Shown here piece by piece: positions 8,497-16,856 of a stretch of DNA of 64,000 nt. The stretch is from Anaerolineae bacterium (GTDB lineage: Bacteria; Chloroflexota; Anaerolineae; Caldilineales; Caldilineaceae): positions 18,170-82,169 of the forward strand of contig JAUIHI010000031.1 of assembly GCA_030432295.1 (NCBI GenBank), read 5' to 3'. The first letter of the stretch is position 1. The number at the start of each line of letters is the position of its first letter. The position numbers and the translations under genes were made by a program. The notes beneath the pieces are model-generated. The model searched no databases. It was not told where the DNA came from and saw nothing but the letters and a program-made list of their open reading frames with translations.

Positions 8497-8990
8497 CGCT
8501 TGATGTGGATCGCCATACGGGTTTTATGCTTATTGACACCCTAATGTCCGGTGATATGAGTCTTTTCCGAAATGCCATCTGGCATCTCCTCTTGCCCAGC
8601 TTCGTCCTCAGCACAGTCATTATGCCCATACTCGCCCGGCTGACCCGAGCCAGTATGCTGGAAGTCTTGCAGCAGGACTACGTGCGAACGGCCCAGGCCA
8701 AAGGGCTGGCACAGCGGGTGGTCGTCATACGCCACGCGCTAAAGAACGCGCTGTTGCCGATTGTCACCGTTGTGGGCCTTCAGTTGGGCGGTCTGTTGGG
8801 CGGCGCGCTGTTGACCGAGACAATCTTCTCCTGGCCAGGTATGGGGCTATGGACTTACCGCGCCATCCAGAGCCGGGATTATCCGATTGTCCAGGGCGCG
8901 GTGCTGGTCAGTGCTACCATTTACGTCTTTGTCAACCTGCTGGTGGACATCTCCTACGCCTATCTCGACCCACGCATCCGTTATAGTTAA
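8463..8990 (+). pseudogene. 3' half of a dppB-type permease gene
   Basis: From about 8463 the frame reads QIFPPSARLDVALD... and continues through the typical second half of DppB, including the EAA loop (YVRTAQAKGLAQRVVVIRHALKNALLP) and the end YLDPRIRYS. It aligns from residue about 160 of the intact DppB encoded at 10995-12002 (RWFPGPGRLD), so the first third to half, with the early membrane helices, is absent. An internal GTG at 8505 could start a 161-residue fragment, but this should not form a working permease. The upstream piece is out of frame with it. Confidence 0.8.
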
Positions 8991-9066
8991 TTGGGACTTG
9001 GGATTGGAGACTGGACCACTGATGACCAATCCTGAAACCCCCAATTTCCCTTTGGGAGAATAATAA

Positions 9067-9969
9067 ATGAGCGTTGACACAGCGCTTGCATCACAATCGA
9101 CAGATATACCGGCTTCCCGCCCGCCCCGCAGCCTGTTCAGCGATGCCTGGCGGCGGCTGCTCTCCAGTTGGAATGGGCGCGTGGGCCTGACCGTCACTGG
9201 CCTGATTATTCTCATCGGTCTGCTTGCGCCGGTCGTCAATCCCTACGATCCGACGATTGACTCCAATCTGGTCGATTCCCGGGCCGCGCCGTCACTGGAA
9301 CACTTTTTTGGTGCGGATCGGCTGGGCCGGGATATGTTCCGCCGCATCATTCACGGCACGCGTATCTCCCTGACTATCGGCTTTGTCGTCGTCTTCTTCT
9401 CCGGCGGGGTCGGCACAATTCTGGGGCTGGCGGCTGGCTACTTCGGCGGCTGGACAGACTCCATTATTATGCGCGTGATGGATGTGCTGCTGGCGTTTCC
9501 GGCCATTCTATTGGCGATTGCGATTGTGGCTGTGCGCGGGGCCAGCCTGACAAATACAATCATTGCCGTGGCGATTGTGGGTGTGCCTGGCTACGCGCGC
9601 GTCGTGCGTTCGATTGTCCTCTCTGTGCGCGAGCGGGATTATGTGGAGGCGGCCCGAATGGTGGGTGTACGCGACAGCCGCATAATGTTTTTGCACATTC
9701 TGCCCAACAGCCTTTCACCAATTATTGTCCAGGTGACACTGGGCGTGGGTGGAGCTATTCTCTTTGCCGCGGCCTTGGGCTTCCTGGGATTGGGCGCACA
9801 GCCCCCCGCACCCGAGTGGGGCGCGATGATCGCCGACGGCACACCCTTCCTGCGCCAGTCCCCCCATATGGTACTCTTCCCCGGTCTGGCGATTATGTTT
9901 ACAGTCCTGGGCTTCAATCTCCTGGGCGACGGTCTGCGCGACGCGCTGGACCCCCAGTTGCGGGATTGA
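9067..9969 (+). CDS. Oligopeptide/dipeptide ABC transporter permease, DppC type
   Basis: 300 residues with a cytoplasmic N-terminus, TM1 near 40-60 (VGLTVTGLIILIGLLAPVVNP), the DppC signature FFGADRLGRDMFRRIIHGTRISL and the EAA loop for ATPase contact (YVEAARMVGVRDSRIMFLHILPNSLSP). GGGAG precedes ATG 9067. It is the only complete member of the plus-strand transporter; the dppB and binding-protein genes before it are truncated, and no ATPase genes are nearby. It could still pair with another DppB, but is probably a stranded survivor. Confidence 0.88.
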   Translation: MSVDTALASQSTDIPASRPPRSLFSDAWRRLLSSWNGRVGLTVTGLIILIGLLAPVVNPYDPTIDSNLVDSRAAPSLEHFFGADRLGRDMFRRIIHGTRISLTIGFVVVFFSGGVGTILGLAAGYFGGWTDSIIMRVMDVLLAFPAILLAIAIVAVRGASLTNTIIAVAIVGVPGYARVVRSIVLSVRERDYVEAARMVGVRDSRIMFLHILPNSLSPIIVQVTLGVGGAILFAAALGFLGLGAQPPAPEWGAMIADGTPFLRQSPHMVLFPGLAIMFTVLGFNLLGDGLRDALDPQLRD

Positions 9970-9983
9970 TGGCAGAAGAAGTT

Positions 9984-10129
9984 AGCCACTGATAAACACA
10001 GATAGACGCTGATTTTTCCTCTTTTTACGTCCATCAAAAACGTCATTAGAAAGAAGGCCCAGTTCGGATGTCCGAACTGGGCCTTCTTCATCTATTCTTA
10101 TCCGTGTTCATCAGCGTTCATCAGTAGCT
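9984..10129. repeat. Inverted ACTGATAAAC repeats flanking a terminator
   Basis: Left arm 9984-10013 (AGCCACTGATAAACACAGAT...) and right arm 10101-10129 (ending CATCAGTAGCT) are inverted copies of the same repeat. The rho-independent hairpin at 10051-10088 lies between them, so the whole 150 bases can fold as one long structure between convergent genes. Confidence 0.75.
10051..10088. terminator. Bidirectional intrinsic terminator
   Basis: Perfect 18-bp stem (AAGAAGGCCCAGTTCGGA and its complement) with a 2-base loop between the convergent dppC genes ending at 9969 and 10137. Confidence 0.85.
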
Positions 10130-10136
10130 GATTTTT

Positions 10137-10994
10137 CTACTTCCTCAGTCGCGGGTCCAGCAAATCCCGCAGGCCATCGCCAATCAGATTGAAGGCCGCC
10201 ACCAACAGCAGAATCGCCGCCGCGGGCACGGCGGTCAGCCACCACTGGGTGGTGATGTAATTGCGCCCTTCGCTGATCATCACACCCCACTCCGGCGTGG
10301 GCGGCTGCGCGCCAAAGCCGATGAAGGACAACCCGGCCACACTCAGAATCACTGCGCCCATATCGAAGCTGGCCTGGACCAGCAGGGGGGCCAATGTATT
10401 GGGCAGCAGATGGCGCAGGACGATGCGCAGGCTGGGCGCGCCGATGGCCCGGGCGGCCTGGACAAACTCCTGCTCGCGCAGGACAAGCACCTGTCCCCGA
10501 ATCAGCCGGGCATAGACCGGCCAGCTCACCACCGCTACCGCGATCAGCGCGTTGCGCAGGCTCGGCCCCAGCGCGCCGGCAATCGCCATCGCCAGAATCA
10601 GACTGGGGAAGGCGAAAAAAATGTCCGTCACTCGCATCAACACTTCGTCGGCCCAACCCCGTGTGTAGCCAGCGAACAACCCCACCACAGAGCCAAATAG
10701 CCCCGCGCCGCCCACCACCGCCAGTCCCACAAAGAGGGAAATGCGTGCCCCGAATAGGATACGGCTGAGGATGTCCCTCCCCAGCTTGTCCGTACCCAAC
10801 AGAAAGTCCTTGCCGGGTGCGGTCAGGCTGGCCTGAATGTTCTGTTGGATGGGGTCCACCGGACTGAGAATCGGCGCAAAGAGAGCCAGGAGGGTGAAAA
10901 TGAGCAGCAGTGCCAACCCCACGAGCATTGTGGGGTCTTTCATCAGCCCTCGGAAGAATTTGGTACGGGCGCTGGAAGTAGTACGAATCGCCAT
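10137..10994 (-). CDS. Oligopeptide ABC transporter permease, DppC type
   Basis: 285 residues; TM1 near 25-45, signature LLGTDKLGRDILSRILFGARISL, EAA loop FVQAARAIGAPSLRIVLRHLLPNTLAP. ATG 10994 follows the dppB stop with no intervening base (TAG|ATG), which implies coupled translation. Last gene of the minus-strand binding-protein/dppB/dppC set; the two ATPase subunits are not in the window and must come from elsewhere. Substrate probably short peptides or oligosaccharides; cannot be decided. Confidence 0.9.
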   Translation of the reverse strand: MAIRTTSSARTKFFRGLMKDPTMLVGLALLLIFTLLALFAPILSPVDPIQQNIQASLTAPGKDFLLGTDKLGRDILSRILFGARISLFVGLAVVGGAGLFGSVVGLFAGYTRGWADEVLMRVTDIFFAFPSLILAMAIAGALGPSLRNALIAVAVVSWPVYARLIRGQVLVLREQEFVQAARAIGAPSLRIVLRHLLPNTLAPLLVQASFDMGAVILSVAGLSFIGFGAQPPTPEWGVMISEGRNYITTQWWLTAVPAAAILLLVAAFNLIGDGLRDLLDPRLRK

Positions 10995-12002
10995 CTATTC
11001 TACCCCCACCCGTGGATCGACCATTCGATAGCCGATGTCTACCAGTGTATTGACGGTCGGATAGACAATCGCGGCCACCAGCGTGACCCCCATCACAGCG
11101 GGGAAGTCCAGCGTCGTCACCGAAGTGGTAGCGTAGCGGCCCAGTCCCGGCCAGTTGAAGATCGTCTCGGTCAGCACCGCACCGCTGAGCAGACTGCCAA
11201 AAGTGAGGCCGACGGTTGTCAGCACCGGTGGCAACGCATTTTTGAGCACATGCCCCCAGATCACTACCTGCCGGGAGAGTCCTTTGGCTTTGGCCGTGCG
11301 CACGTAGTCCTGCTGCAGCACCTCCAGCATAGCCGAGCGGGTCATACGCAGCAGCACCGCTGTGGAAAAGTAGCCCAGTGTGGCTGCGGGCAGGACCAGA
11401 TGGTACAAACTGTTCTGGAAAATCGGCCAGTTGCCCGCCAACAGCGCATCGATTGTATACATTCCGGTGATGTGCGCTGGCGCAGTGAGGATCGTGTCCA
11501 GGCGTCCGGGGCCTGGGAACCAGCGCAGTTGGCGGTAGAAGAGGCCAAGCACCAGCAGGCCCACATAAAAAATCGGCATGGAACCGCCAGCCAGCGCGAA
11601 GACCCGTGCCCCGGCATCCACCACGCCGTTACGGCGCATGGACGCCAGCATCCCCAGGGGAATGCCCAGCAGGACGGAGACGAGCAGCGCGGCCAGGGAT
11701 AATTCAATCGTCGCGGGCAGAAAGTCCCGCAGATCGTCGGCCACTGGGCGGCGAGTGCGGATCGAATTGCCCAGATCGCCCTGCAAGACCCGGCCCACAT
11801 AGCGCAGATATTGCTCCACTACCGGGCGGTCCAGCCCCAGTTCAGCCCGATAGGCGGCAATCTGTTCTTCCCGCGCGTTCTGGCCCAGCGCCGCGGCAGC
11901 CGGGTCCACAGGGACTAGTTGGGCCAGGGCAAAGGTAATCACCGACACGCCTGCCATCACCAGCATAAGACCGATGAGACGGCGGAGAATGAAACGGAGC
12001 AT
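10995..12002 (-). CDS. Oligopeptide ABC transporter permease, DppB type
   Basis: 335 residues with the DppB N-terminal start MLRFILRRLIGLMLVMAGVSV, six membrane helices by hydrophobicity, EAA loop YVRTAKAKGLSRQVVIWGHVLKNALPP and end GYRMVDPRVGVE. Complete, and useful as the reference for the truncated plus-strand homologue. It lies 147 bases after the binding-protein gene, with a 19-bp hairpin between them, a common way to lower permease expression relative to the binding protein. Confidence 0.92.
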   Translation of the reverse strand: MLRFILRRLIGLMLVMAGVSVITFALAQLVPVDPAAAALGQNAREEQIAAYRAELGLDRPVVEQYLRYVGRVLQGDLGNSIRTRRPVADDLRDFLPATIELSLAALLVSVLLGIPLGMLASMRRNGVVDAGARVFALAGGSMPIFYVGLLVLGLFYRQLRWFPGPGRLDTILTAPAHITGMYTIDALLAGNWPIFQNSLYHLVLPAATLGYFSTAVLLRMTRSAMLEVLQQDYVRTAKAKGLSRQVVIWGHVLKNALPPVLTTVGLTFGSLLSGAVLTETIFNWPGLGRYATTSVTTLDFPAVMGVTLVAAIVYPTVNTLVDIGYRMVDPRVGVE

Positions 12003-12052
12003 AGAAGCAATATCCGGAAAGCCGAAAGGGAACGAATGGTTGACGACGGACG

Positions 12053-12102
12053 GGCAGACGGCAGACGAACCAACAATCGTATCGGTTCGTCTGCCGTCTG
12101 CC
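12053..12102. repeat. Perfect 19-bp hairpin of GCAGACG repeats
   Basis: Arms 12053-12071 (GGCAGACGGCAGACGAACC) and 12084-12102 are exact reverse complements, loop 12 bases, no T-run. CCGTCTGCCGTCTGC units recur at about 45606-45625 and a weaker form at 17691-17750. It lies between the binding-protein and dppB genes and could act as an mRNA-stabilising or attenuating hairpin. Confidence 0.75.
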
Positions 12103-12149
12103 GCCTTTCGTCCTATGCAATCAACTACACTACAGATAGACGAATGAAA

Positions 12150-13853
12150 CTACTTCTTCCCAATATTGGCGAAGGTAATCCCCGGTGTGTCAGCCGGATC
12201 GAAGAGGAAGCCGGTAATGTTGCTGCGCAGAGCAAAGGTGCGGATGGGCTGGTAGAGCATTACATAGGGTCCGAAGTGCTGCACATAGTCCACCAGCTCG
12301 GCATAGAGGGCAATGCGCTCTTCGGTCGTGCCGGCTTGGGCAGCCTGTTTGGTGAGTTCGATGGCTTTCTCATCTTTCCAGTCGTTGCGCCAGGCCAGGG
12401 ACTGTGCATCCCAATTGGCGAAGGGGGTGGCATTGCCGTCCGGGTCCGAATAGTCGGGTCCCCAGTTCATCAGCGTCAGCTCGCCGCCCTGGGCGCGGTA
12501 GATATTGAGCAGTTCAGACGACTGCAACTGCTGGATGTTGACGGTCAGACCAGCCAATGCCAAGTCAGCCTGAATCTTGGCGCCCAACACACCCCACTCC
12601 AGACCGCCGGGGCCTGTGCCTGTGGGAACCATAAAGTCGATCTCTGTGCCTTCGGCTACGCCCGCATTGGCCAGCAGTTCCTTGGCCTTGTCGATGTCCT
12701 GGCTGAAGGGGTTATTGCCTGTAAAGCCCAGGAAGCCTTCGGGGATGATCTCCTGCACGATCTTGCCGTTGCCCTTGAGCAGAGTGGCAATATCGTCGTA
12801 GTTGACCGCATAGCGGATGGCCTCACGCACATCGGGATTGTCCAACGGCGCTTTGGTGGCGTTCATGCCCACATAGGCCAGAAGGGTGTCGGTGGCTTGG
12901 GTCAGCACAACATCGGGATTGCCTTCCAGTGACGCTGCCTGTTCTGGCCCAAGGGGATCCACGATATCGGCGTCTCCGGTCTCGATGGCCGCCTGTAGGT
13001 TAGCCAATTCGGGAATATTCTGCATAATCACCCGTTTCATGGCCGGTGCTGTGCCCCAGTAATTGGGGTTGGCATCCATTGTCACCGAGACACTGCGATC
13101 CCAGGCAGTCAGCATATACGCTCCACTGCCTGCGGAATTGTCGTTCATCCAGGCAGAGGCCATATCGTCACCCATATTGGGTTCCACCACAGCCTGTTCC
13201 ACCACAGCCGCCAGGCTGAAGGCGGCGATGGTCAGAAAGACCGGCGGGCTGACTTCGGCGGGCAGATTCACCTCGAAGGTGCTAGCATCTACCGCGCTGA
13301 AACTATCCTTGGTCAGACCGGCGACCTCGGTGAAGAGGAAGGCGGGTGACTTGTTGATGTCGATGGCACGTGCCCAGGAGAAGACCACATCCTGCGCGGT
13401 GACCGGGTTGCCGCTGGCAAAGACGGCCTTCGGGTTCAGATGAAAAGTGATGGTCGAGCCATCGCCGTTGTCAGTAATCTCCCAGGACTCGGCCAGCAAG
13501 GGTTTGATGCCCGGTTGGCCTGGGTCAACGCCCACAAGCGTCTCGTAAATGCTGGCTACAACCTGAATGCCGCCAAACTCATAGGCGACTGCCGGGTCCA
13601 GGGAGATCAGGTCCGTGGCATCGGTGGCGTAGATGAGGGTATTGGCACGGGTAAGTTCTTCTGCCGCGGGTGCTTCCGCTGCCGGTGCTTCTGCCGCAGC
13701 GGGAGCCTCGGCTGCGGGCGCTTCTGCGGCTGGTTCAGGCGCGGCTGCTGGTGCTGCACACGCGCCCAGCAACAGGCCAAAGACCAGAATCAGCGTGAGC
13801 CAGACGAACCCCGGCGTTGCCCGCCGTGGGGTACTGCCTTTTGTTGTGTACAT
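12150..13853 (-). CDS. Family 5 oligopeptide-binding lipoprotein (SBP_bac_5)
   Basis: 567 residues. Lipoprotein signal peptide with lipobox LLGAC (Cys 32), then an Ala/Pro/Glu linker (repeated PAAEA), then the SBP_bac_5 fold starting LIYATDATDLISLDPAVAYEF and containing the family block FHLNPKAVFASGNPVTAQDVVFSW. AAGGAGAAG precedes ATG 13853. It should sit outside the cytoplasmic membrane and deliver peptide or sugar ligands to the DppB/DppC pair encoded downstream. Its linker matches the truncated copy at 8284, showing that the two transporters are related. Confidence 0.92.
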   Translation of the reverse strand: MYTTKGSTPRRATPGFVWLTLILVFGLLLGACAAPAAAPEPAAEAPAAEAPAAAEAPAAEAPAAEELTRANTLIYATDATDLISLDPAVAYEFGGIQVVASIYETLVGVDPGQPGIKPLLAESWEITDNGDGSTITFHLNPKAVFASGNPVTAQDVVFSWARAIDINKSPAFLFTEVAGLTKDSFSAVDASTFEVNLPAEVSPPVFLTIAAFSLAAVVEQAVVEPNMGDDMASAWMNDNSAGSGAYMLTAWDRSVSVTMDANPNYWGTAPAMKRVIMQNIPELANLQAAIETGDADIVDPLGPEQAASLEGNPDVVLTQATDTLLAYVGMNATKAPLDNPDVREAIRYAVNYDDIATLLKGNGKIVQEIIPEGFLGFTGNNPFSQDIDKAKELLANAGVAEGTEIDFMVPTGTGPGGLEWGVLGAKIQADLALAGLTVNIQQLQSSELLNIYRAQGGELTLMNWGPDYSDPDGNATPFANWDAQSLAWRNDWKDEKAIELTKQAAQAGTTEERIALYAELVDYVQHFGPYVMLYQPIRTFALRSNITGFLFDPADTPGITFANIGKK

Positions 13854-14065
13854 AGAAATCTTCTCCTTTTCGAGACAAACAAGACAAACAGAGTGTATAG
13901 CAATCAGTCAAAACGAGTTTGACCGGGCCAACCAGATTAGAAGAATGCGGGTCGAAGAGGAAATCGATCCCGGAGATCAGGCGCAGGAAAAAATGAGGAA
14001 CATCGCCCACAAGTATACATCACAGCCTCTGGGGGCTGAAATCTGTTCTATCCCCACAGATGGCT

Positions 14066-14156
14066 CCACTGCAAAAAGGTCGAATTCCCCCGCAGAGTCG
14101 CAGGGGTGCAGAGAACTTCAGGAGAAAAATCCGCTGCTATCAGCATTTATCAGTGG
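14066..14156. repeat. Composite dispersed element, copy 2 (inverted)
   Basis: Runs from CCACTGCAAAAAGGTC to CAGCATTTATCAGTGG with GCAGAGTCGCAGGGGTGCAG in the middle; it is the reverse complement of 42684-42784 with divergence. Ends are the inverted hexamers CCACTG/CAGTGG. It occupies the 13854-14253 gene-free region, which otherwise holds only the hairpin at 14205-14238 and the binding-protein gene's leader. Confidence 0.75.
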
Positions 14157-14204
14157 CCCTAATGGCGCAGGAGAGTCACCGGTGCTTCCCCAATCCGGGA
14201 GAGC

Positions 14205-14238
14205 AGACCTGGCCAGTCTTCTGAAACAGGCCAGGTCT
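14205..14238 (-). terminator. Hairpin downstream of the second enolase-superfamily gene
   Basis: Perfect 10-bp stem AGACCTGGCC/GGCCAGGTCT with a 14-base loop, 16 bases past the stop at 14254. There is no strong T-run, so termination is only likely. Confidence 0.45.
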
Positions 14239-14253
14239 CCAAACCCGAATGCG

Positions 14254-15414
14254 CTACTCTATATCAAACTGGGCCGTGACATAGGGCTGGATGGCCGCGT
14301 AGTCCAGTTCCACGCCCAGCCCCGGAGTTGTGGGGAGAAGCGCGTGGCCGTCCGCATAGGCCATTGGCGTAGTGACAAGGGTATGCTCGCGCACCCATTC
14401 GCTCTGCAGATCGCTGGGCAGCACACAGTTGCGGGCACAGGCTGAGGCGTGCAGGCGCATCTGTTGTAACACACCCAATTCGAGAGAACTGCCCTGCCAG
14501 CAATCTTTGCTGACAAATTCGGTTACGTGGCTCAGACGCAGAAAATCGTAGACGCTGCCCCGTCCAAGATTGTAAGTGTCCGCCATCTCCTCGCGCATGG
14601 CCAATTGCAGCACATCCTCGCTGCGGGTATGACAGGCAATCGTCAGGGGTATAATCTGGCGGACAGCACGCCAATCCTCAATCGCGCCGTAGGGGAAGGG
14701 GTCTTCGATTTGGATATCGAAGGGAAGTTGGGCCAGCTTCTCCAACTGGCGGGCACACTCGCGCAGAGAGCGCCAGGCGCACATTGGATCGATAGTAATG
14801 TGGAAGCCCTCAGGAACGTCTGCGGCAATCGCCAACAGGGCATCCACAGTGTCGCCGCCCGCGCTCGATTTCATTTTGACACCCCGCAGTCCCAGGGATA
14901 TCGCCTCGTGGATCAGTTTCGCCATTGTAGGCGCGTCGGGGCGATTCATCCAGAAATCGACCGCGACCCGATCCCGGATCGCGCCCCCCATCAACTGGTG
15001 GGCGGGCATACCCACAGATTTCCCGACTGCATCCAGCCAGAGGGATTCGAGCAGAATATAGCTGCGCCCCCCGGCCAGTTCCCAGGACCAGTAGGGGTAG
15101 CCCCGGGGCAGTCCGGTTGCATTGGCCGGGCCTTTCCAGACCGTCGCAGGCGTGACCGATGAGAGCTCGCGCCCCAACAAATCCCGCAAAGTCGTTTCGA
15201 CGCTGGCGCGGGTTGTGCCCCGGTCGCACTCGCCCACTGCGGTAAAGCCCTGGGAGGTAGTTCCTTCCACCAGATGAATCGGTATCTGGGGCCATTGCAC
15301 GCTGTCCCGGTACATCACGCCGGGGTCCCCGGGCGCGGAGACAATATCCTGGCGGGCGGGCACAACCACCTGCCAGACCCGGAATTTTTCAAATTTTAGT
15401 GGCTGGTTTGCCAT
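14254..15414 (-). CDS. Enolase superfamily enzyme (mandelate racemase type), second paralogue
   Basis: 386 residues. ATG at 15414 is chosen because GAGGG lies 7 bases upstream; an ATG at 15420 is too close to it. Seen: KxK K180/K182 (GVKMKSS), D209 (ITIDPMCAW), E237 (QIEDPFP) and, at the third-ligand region, ACHTRSED (H262). This matches the odd AHHYGS of the enzyme at 1695-2966. C-terminal LPTTPGLGVELD is the usual closing motif of the family. Probable sugar-acid dehydratase or related lyase; substrate unknown. Divergent from the aldo-keto reductase gene. Confidence 0.87.
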   Translation of the reverse strand: MANQPLKFEKFRVWQVVVPARQDIVSAPGDPGVMYRDSVQWPQIPIHLVEGTTSQGFTAVGECDRGTTRASVETTLRDLLGRELSSVTPATVWKGPANATGLPRGYPYWSWELAGGRSYILLESLWLDAVGKSVGMPAHQLMGGAIRDRVAVDFWMNRPDAPTMAKLIHEAISLGLRGVKMKSSAGGDTVDALLAIAADVPEGFHITIDPMCAWRSLRECARQLEKLAQLPFDIQIEDPFPYGAIEDWRAVRQIIPLTIACHTRSEDVLQLAMREEMADTYNLGRGSVYDFLRLSHVTEFVSKDCWQGSSLELGVLQQMRLHASACARNCVLPSDLQSEWVREHTLVTTPMAYADGHALLPTTPGLGVELDYAAIQPYVTAQFDIE

Positions 15415-15615
15415 TTTCATACCCTCGCGGATGGATAAAAGATTGGGAATGGGTAGGAAGATTCCTATGTCACGAGTATAGCGTTTCCGATCAATTTTTG
15501 CTAGGCAAGCGTGAAGAGGACGGCAATAGGCCAGACTGGTTTGGCTATCCCTGTCCGCCCAGCTACAATAGATGTGTACGTTACTCAGGATGCCATACCA
15601 CAGAAAGAGGACCCC

Positions 15616-16617
15616 ATGCCCTACACAGCCTCGGAATCTCGCTACGAAAAAATGGTCTACAACCGGGCCGGTCGCTCTGGCCTGCTGCTGCCCGCTATAT
15701 CGCTGGGGCTGTGGCACAACTTCGGCGGCGTCGCCCCCCAGGAAAATGGCCGGGCAATGATTCACCGGGCCTTCGATCTGGGCGTCACCCACTTCGATCT
15801 GGCCAACAACTACGGCCCGCCTCCCGGCTCTGCCGAGGAAACCTTCGGGCGCATTTTGCGCGATGACCTCTCCGGCCACCGGGACGAACTGATCATCTCC
15901 AGCAAAGCGGGCTATCGCATGTGGGACGGCCCCTACGGCGAGTGGGGTTCCCGCAAATACCTCATCTCCAGCCTGGACCAGAGCCTGAAGCGGATCGGTG
16001 TGGACTACGTGGACATCTTCTACCACCACCGGCCCGACCCCAACACCCCCCTGGAAGAGACGATGGCCGCGCTCGACTACGCGGTGCGTTCCGGGCGGGC
16101 GCTCTATGTGGGCGTCTCCAACTACTCCGCGGAACAGACCCGCCGGGCCGCCGCGATTCTGCGGGATTTGGGCACGCCCTGCCTGATCCACCAGCCCGCC
16201 TACAGTATGCTGCGCCGGGGGCCGGAGGAAGAACTGATCCCCACCCTGGCCGCGGAGGGCATCGGCTGTATCGTCTTTTCGCCCCTGGCCCAGGGGATGC
16301 TGACCGACCGCTATCTGGGCGGCATCCCGCAGGATTCCCGGGCCGCGGGTGGGTCCAATTTTCTGCGCCGAGAGCAGCTTACCCCGGAACGGCTGGCGAC
16401 GATTCAGCAGTTGAATGGGCTGGCCCAACAGCGGGGGCAGAGCCTGGCCCAGATGGCGATTGCCTGGGTCCTGCGCCATCCGGGGATGACCTCCGCGCTG
16501 ATCGGGGCCAGCAAACCGTCCCAGATCGAGGACTGCGTGACCGCCGCGCAGAATCTCGCCTTCAGCGCCGAAGAACTGGCCGCGATTGAAGGTATTCTGG
16601 CCGCGGAACAGTCCTAA
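15616..16617 (+). CDS. Aldo-keto reductase, YghZ/L-glyceraldehyde-3-phosphate reductase type
   Basis: 333 residues from ATG 15616 (AGAAAGAGG just upstream). The AKR tetrad can be read: D and Y in FDLANNYGPPPGSAEE, K in IISSKAGY, H in IFYHHRPDPNTPLEE. NADPH-binding end: SALIGASKPSQIEDCV. The segment GYRMWDGPYGEWGSRKYL is characteristic of the YghZ subgroup, which reduces L-glyceraldehyde 3-phosphate and other toxic aldehydes. Cytoplasmic. Next to sugar-acid and epimerase genes it could also handle sugar intermediates. Confidence 0.9.
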   Translation: MPYTASESRYEKMVYNRAGRSGLLLPAISLGLWHNFGGVAPQENGRAMIHRAFDLGVTHFDLANNYGPPPGSAEETFGRILRDDLSGHRDELIISSKAGYRMWDGPYGEWGSRKYLISSLDQSLKRIGVDYVDIFYHHRPDPNTPLEETMAALDYAVRSGRALYVGVSNYSAEQTRRAAAILRDLGTPCLIHQPAYSMLRRGPEEELIPTLAAEGIGCIVFSPLAQGMLTDRYLGGIPQDSRAAGGSNFLRREQLTPERLATIQQLNGLAQQRGQSLAQMAIAWVLRHPGMTSALIGASKPSQIEDCVTAAQNLAFSAEELAAIEGILAAEQS

Positions 16618-16652
16618 CCGAAACGCTGAAACCACAGTAACTATACAAGACT

Positions 16653-16799
16653 AGCGCTGGTTGAGTAGGCGGATGCTGTTTCCCGCCGTATCGAAACCGA
16701 GCGGGTAAGCACCTCGTGATGTTCTACCCGTTCGCTCGGTTTCGATATGCCTTGAAGACGCAGAATCTGAAGTATTCTGACGGCTACTCAACCAGCGCT
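16653..16799. repeat. 147-bp palindromic element with GGTTGAGTAG ends
   Basis: Perfect 16-bp terminal inverted repeats AGCGCTGGTTGAGTAG (16653-16668) and its complement (16784-16799). Nested inside is a second inverted pair, ATCGAAACCGAGCG at 16690-16703 against CGCTCGGTTTCGAT near 16733-16746. The GGTTGAGTAG...TATCGAAACC combination resembles a palindromic repeat known from many high-GC bacteria. Non-coding; it fills most of the 239-base gap between co-directional genes. Confidence 0.75.
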
Positions 16800-16856
16800 C
16801 ACTGGACTTGACCTGTATTTTTACAATCCACAAAGGCACAAAGAGAGAAAGAGCCG

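Noticed and set aside
6852..8516. Minus-strand open frame of about 550 codons
   Set aside because: Antisense to the M24 peptidase, which has all five metal ligands.
8284..13853. The two oligopeptide transporters as a recent inverted duplication
   Set aside because: The DppC proteins (300 and 285 residues) and DppB parts differ clearly along their length; they are paralogues but not a recent copy.
15421..16635. Long minus-strand open frame continuing upstream of the second enolase-superfamily gene
   Set aside because: It is antisense to the clear aldo-keto reductase gene and has no family features; the enolase start with a ribosome site is at 15414.
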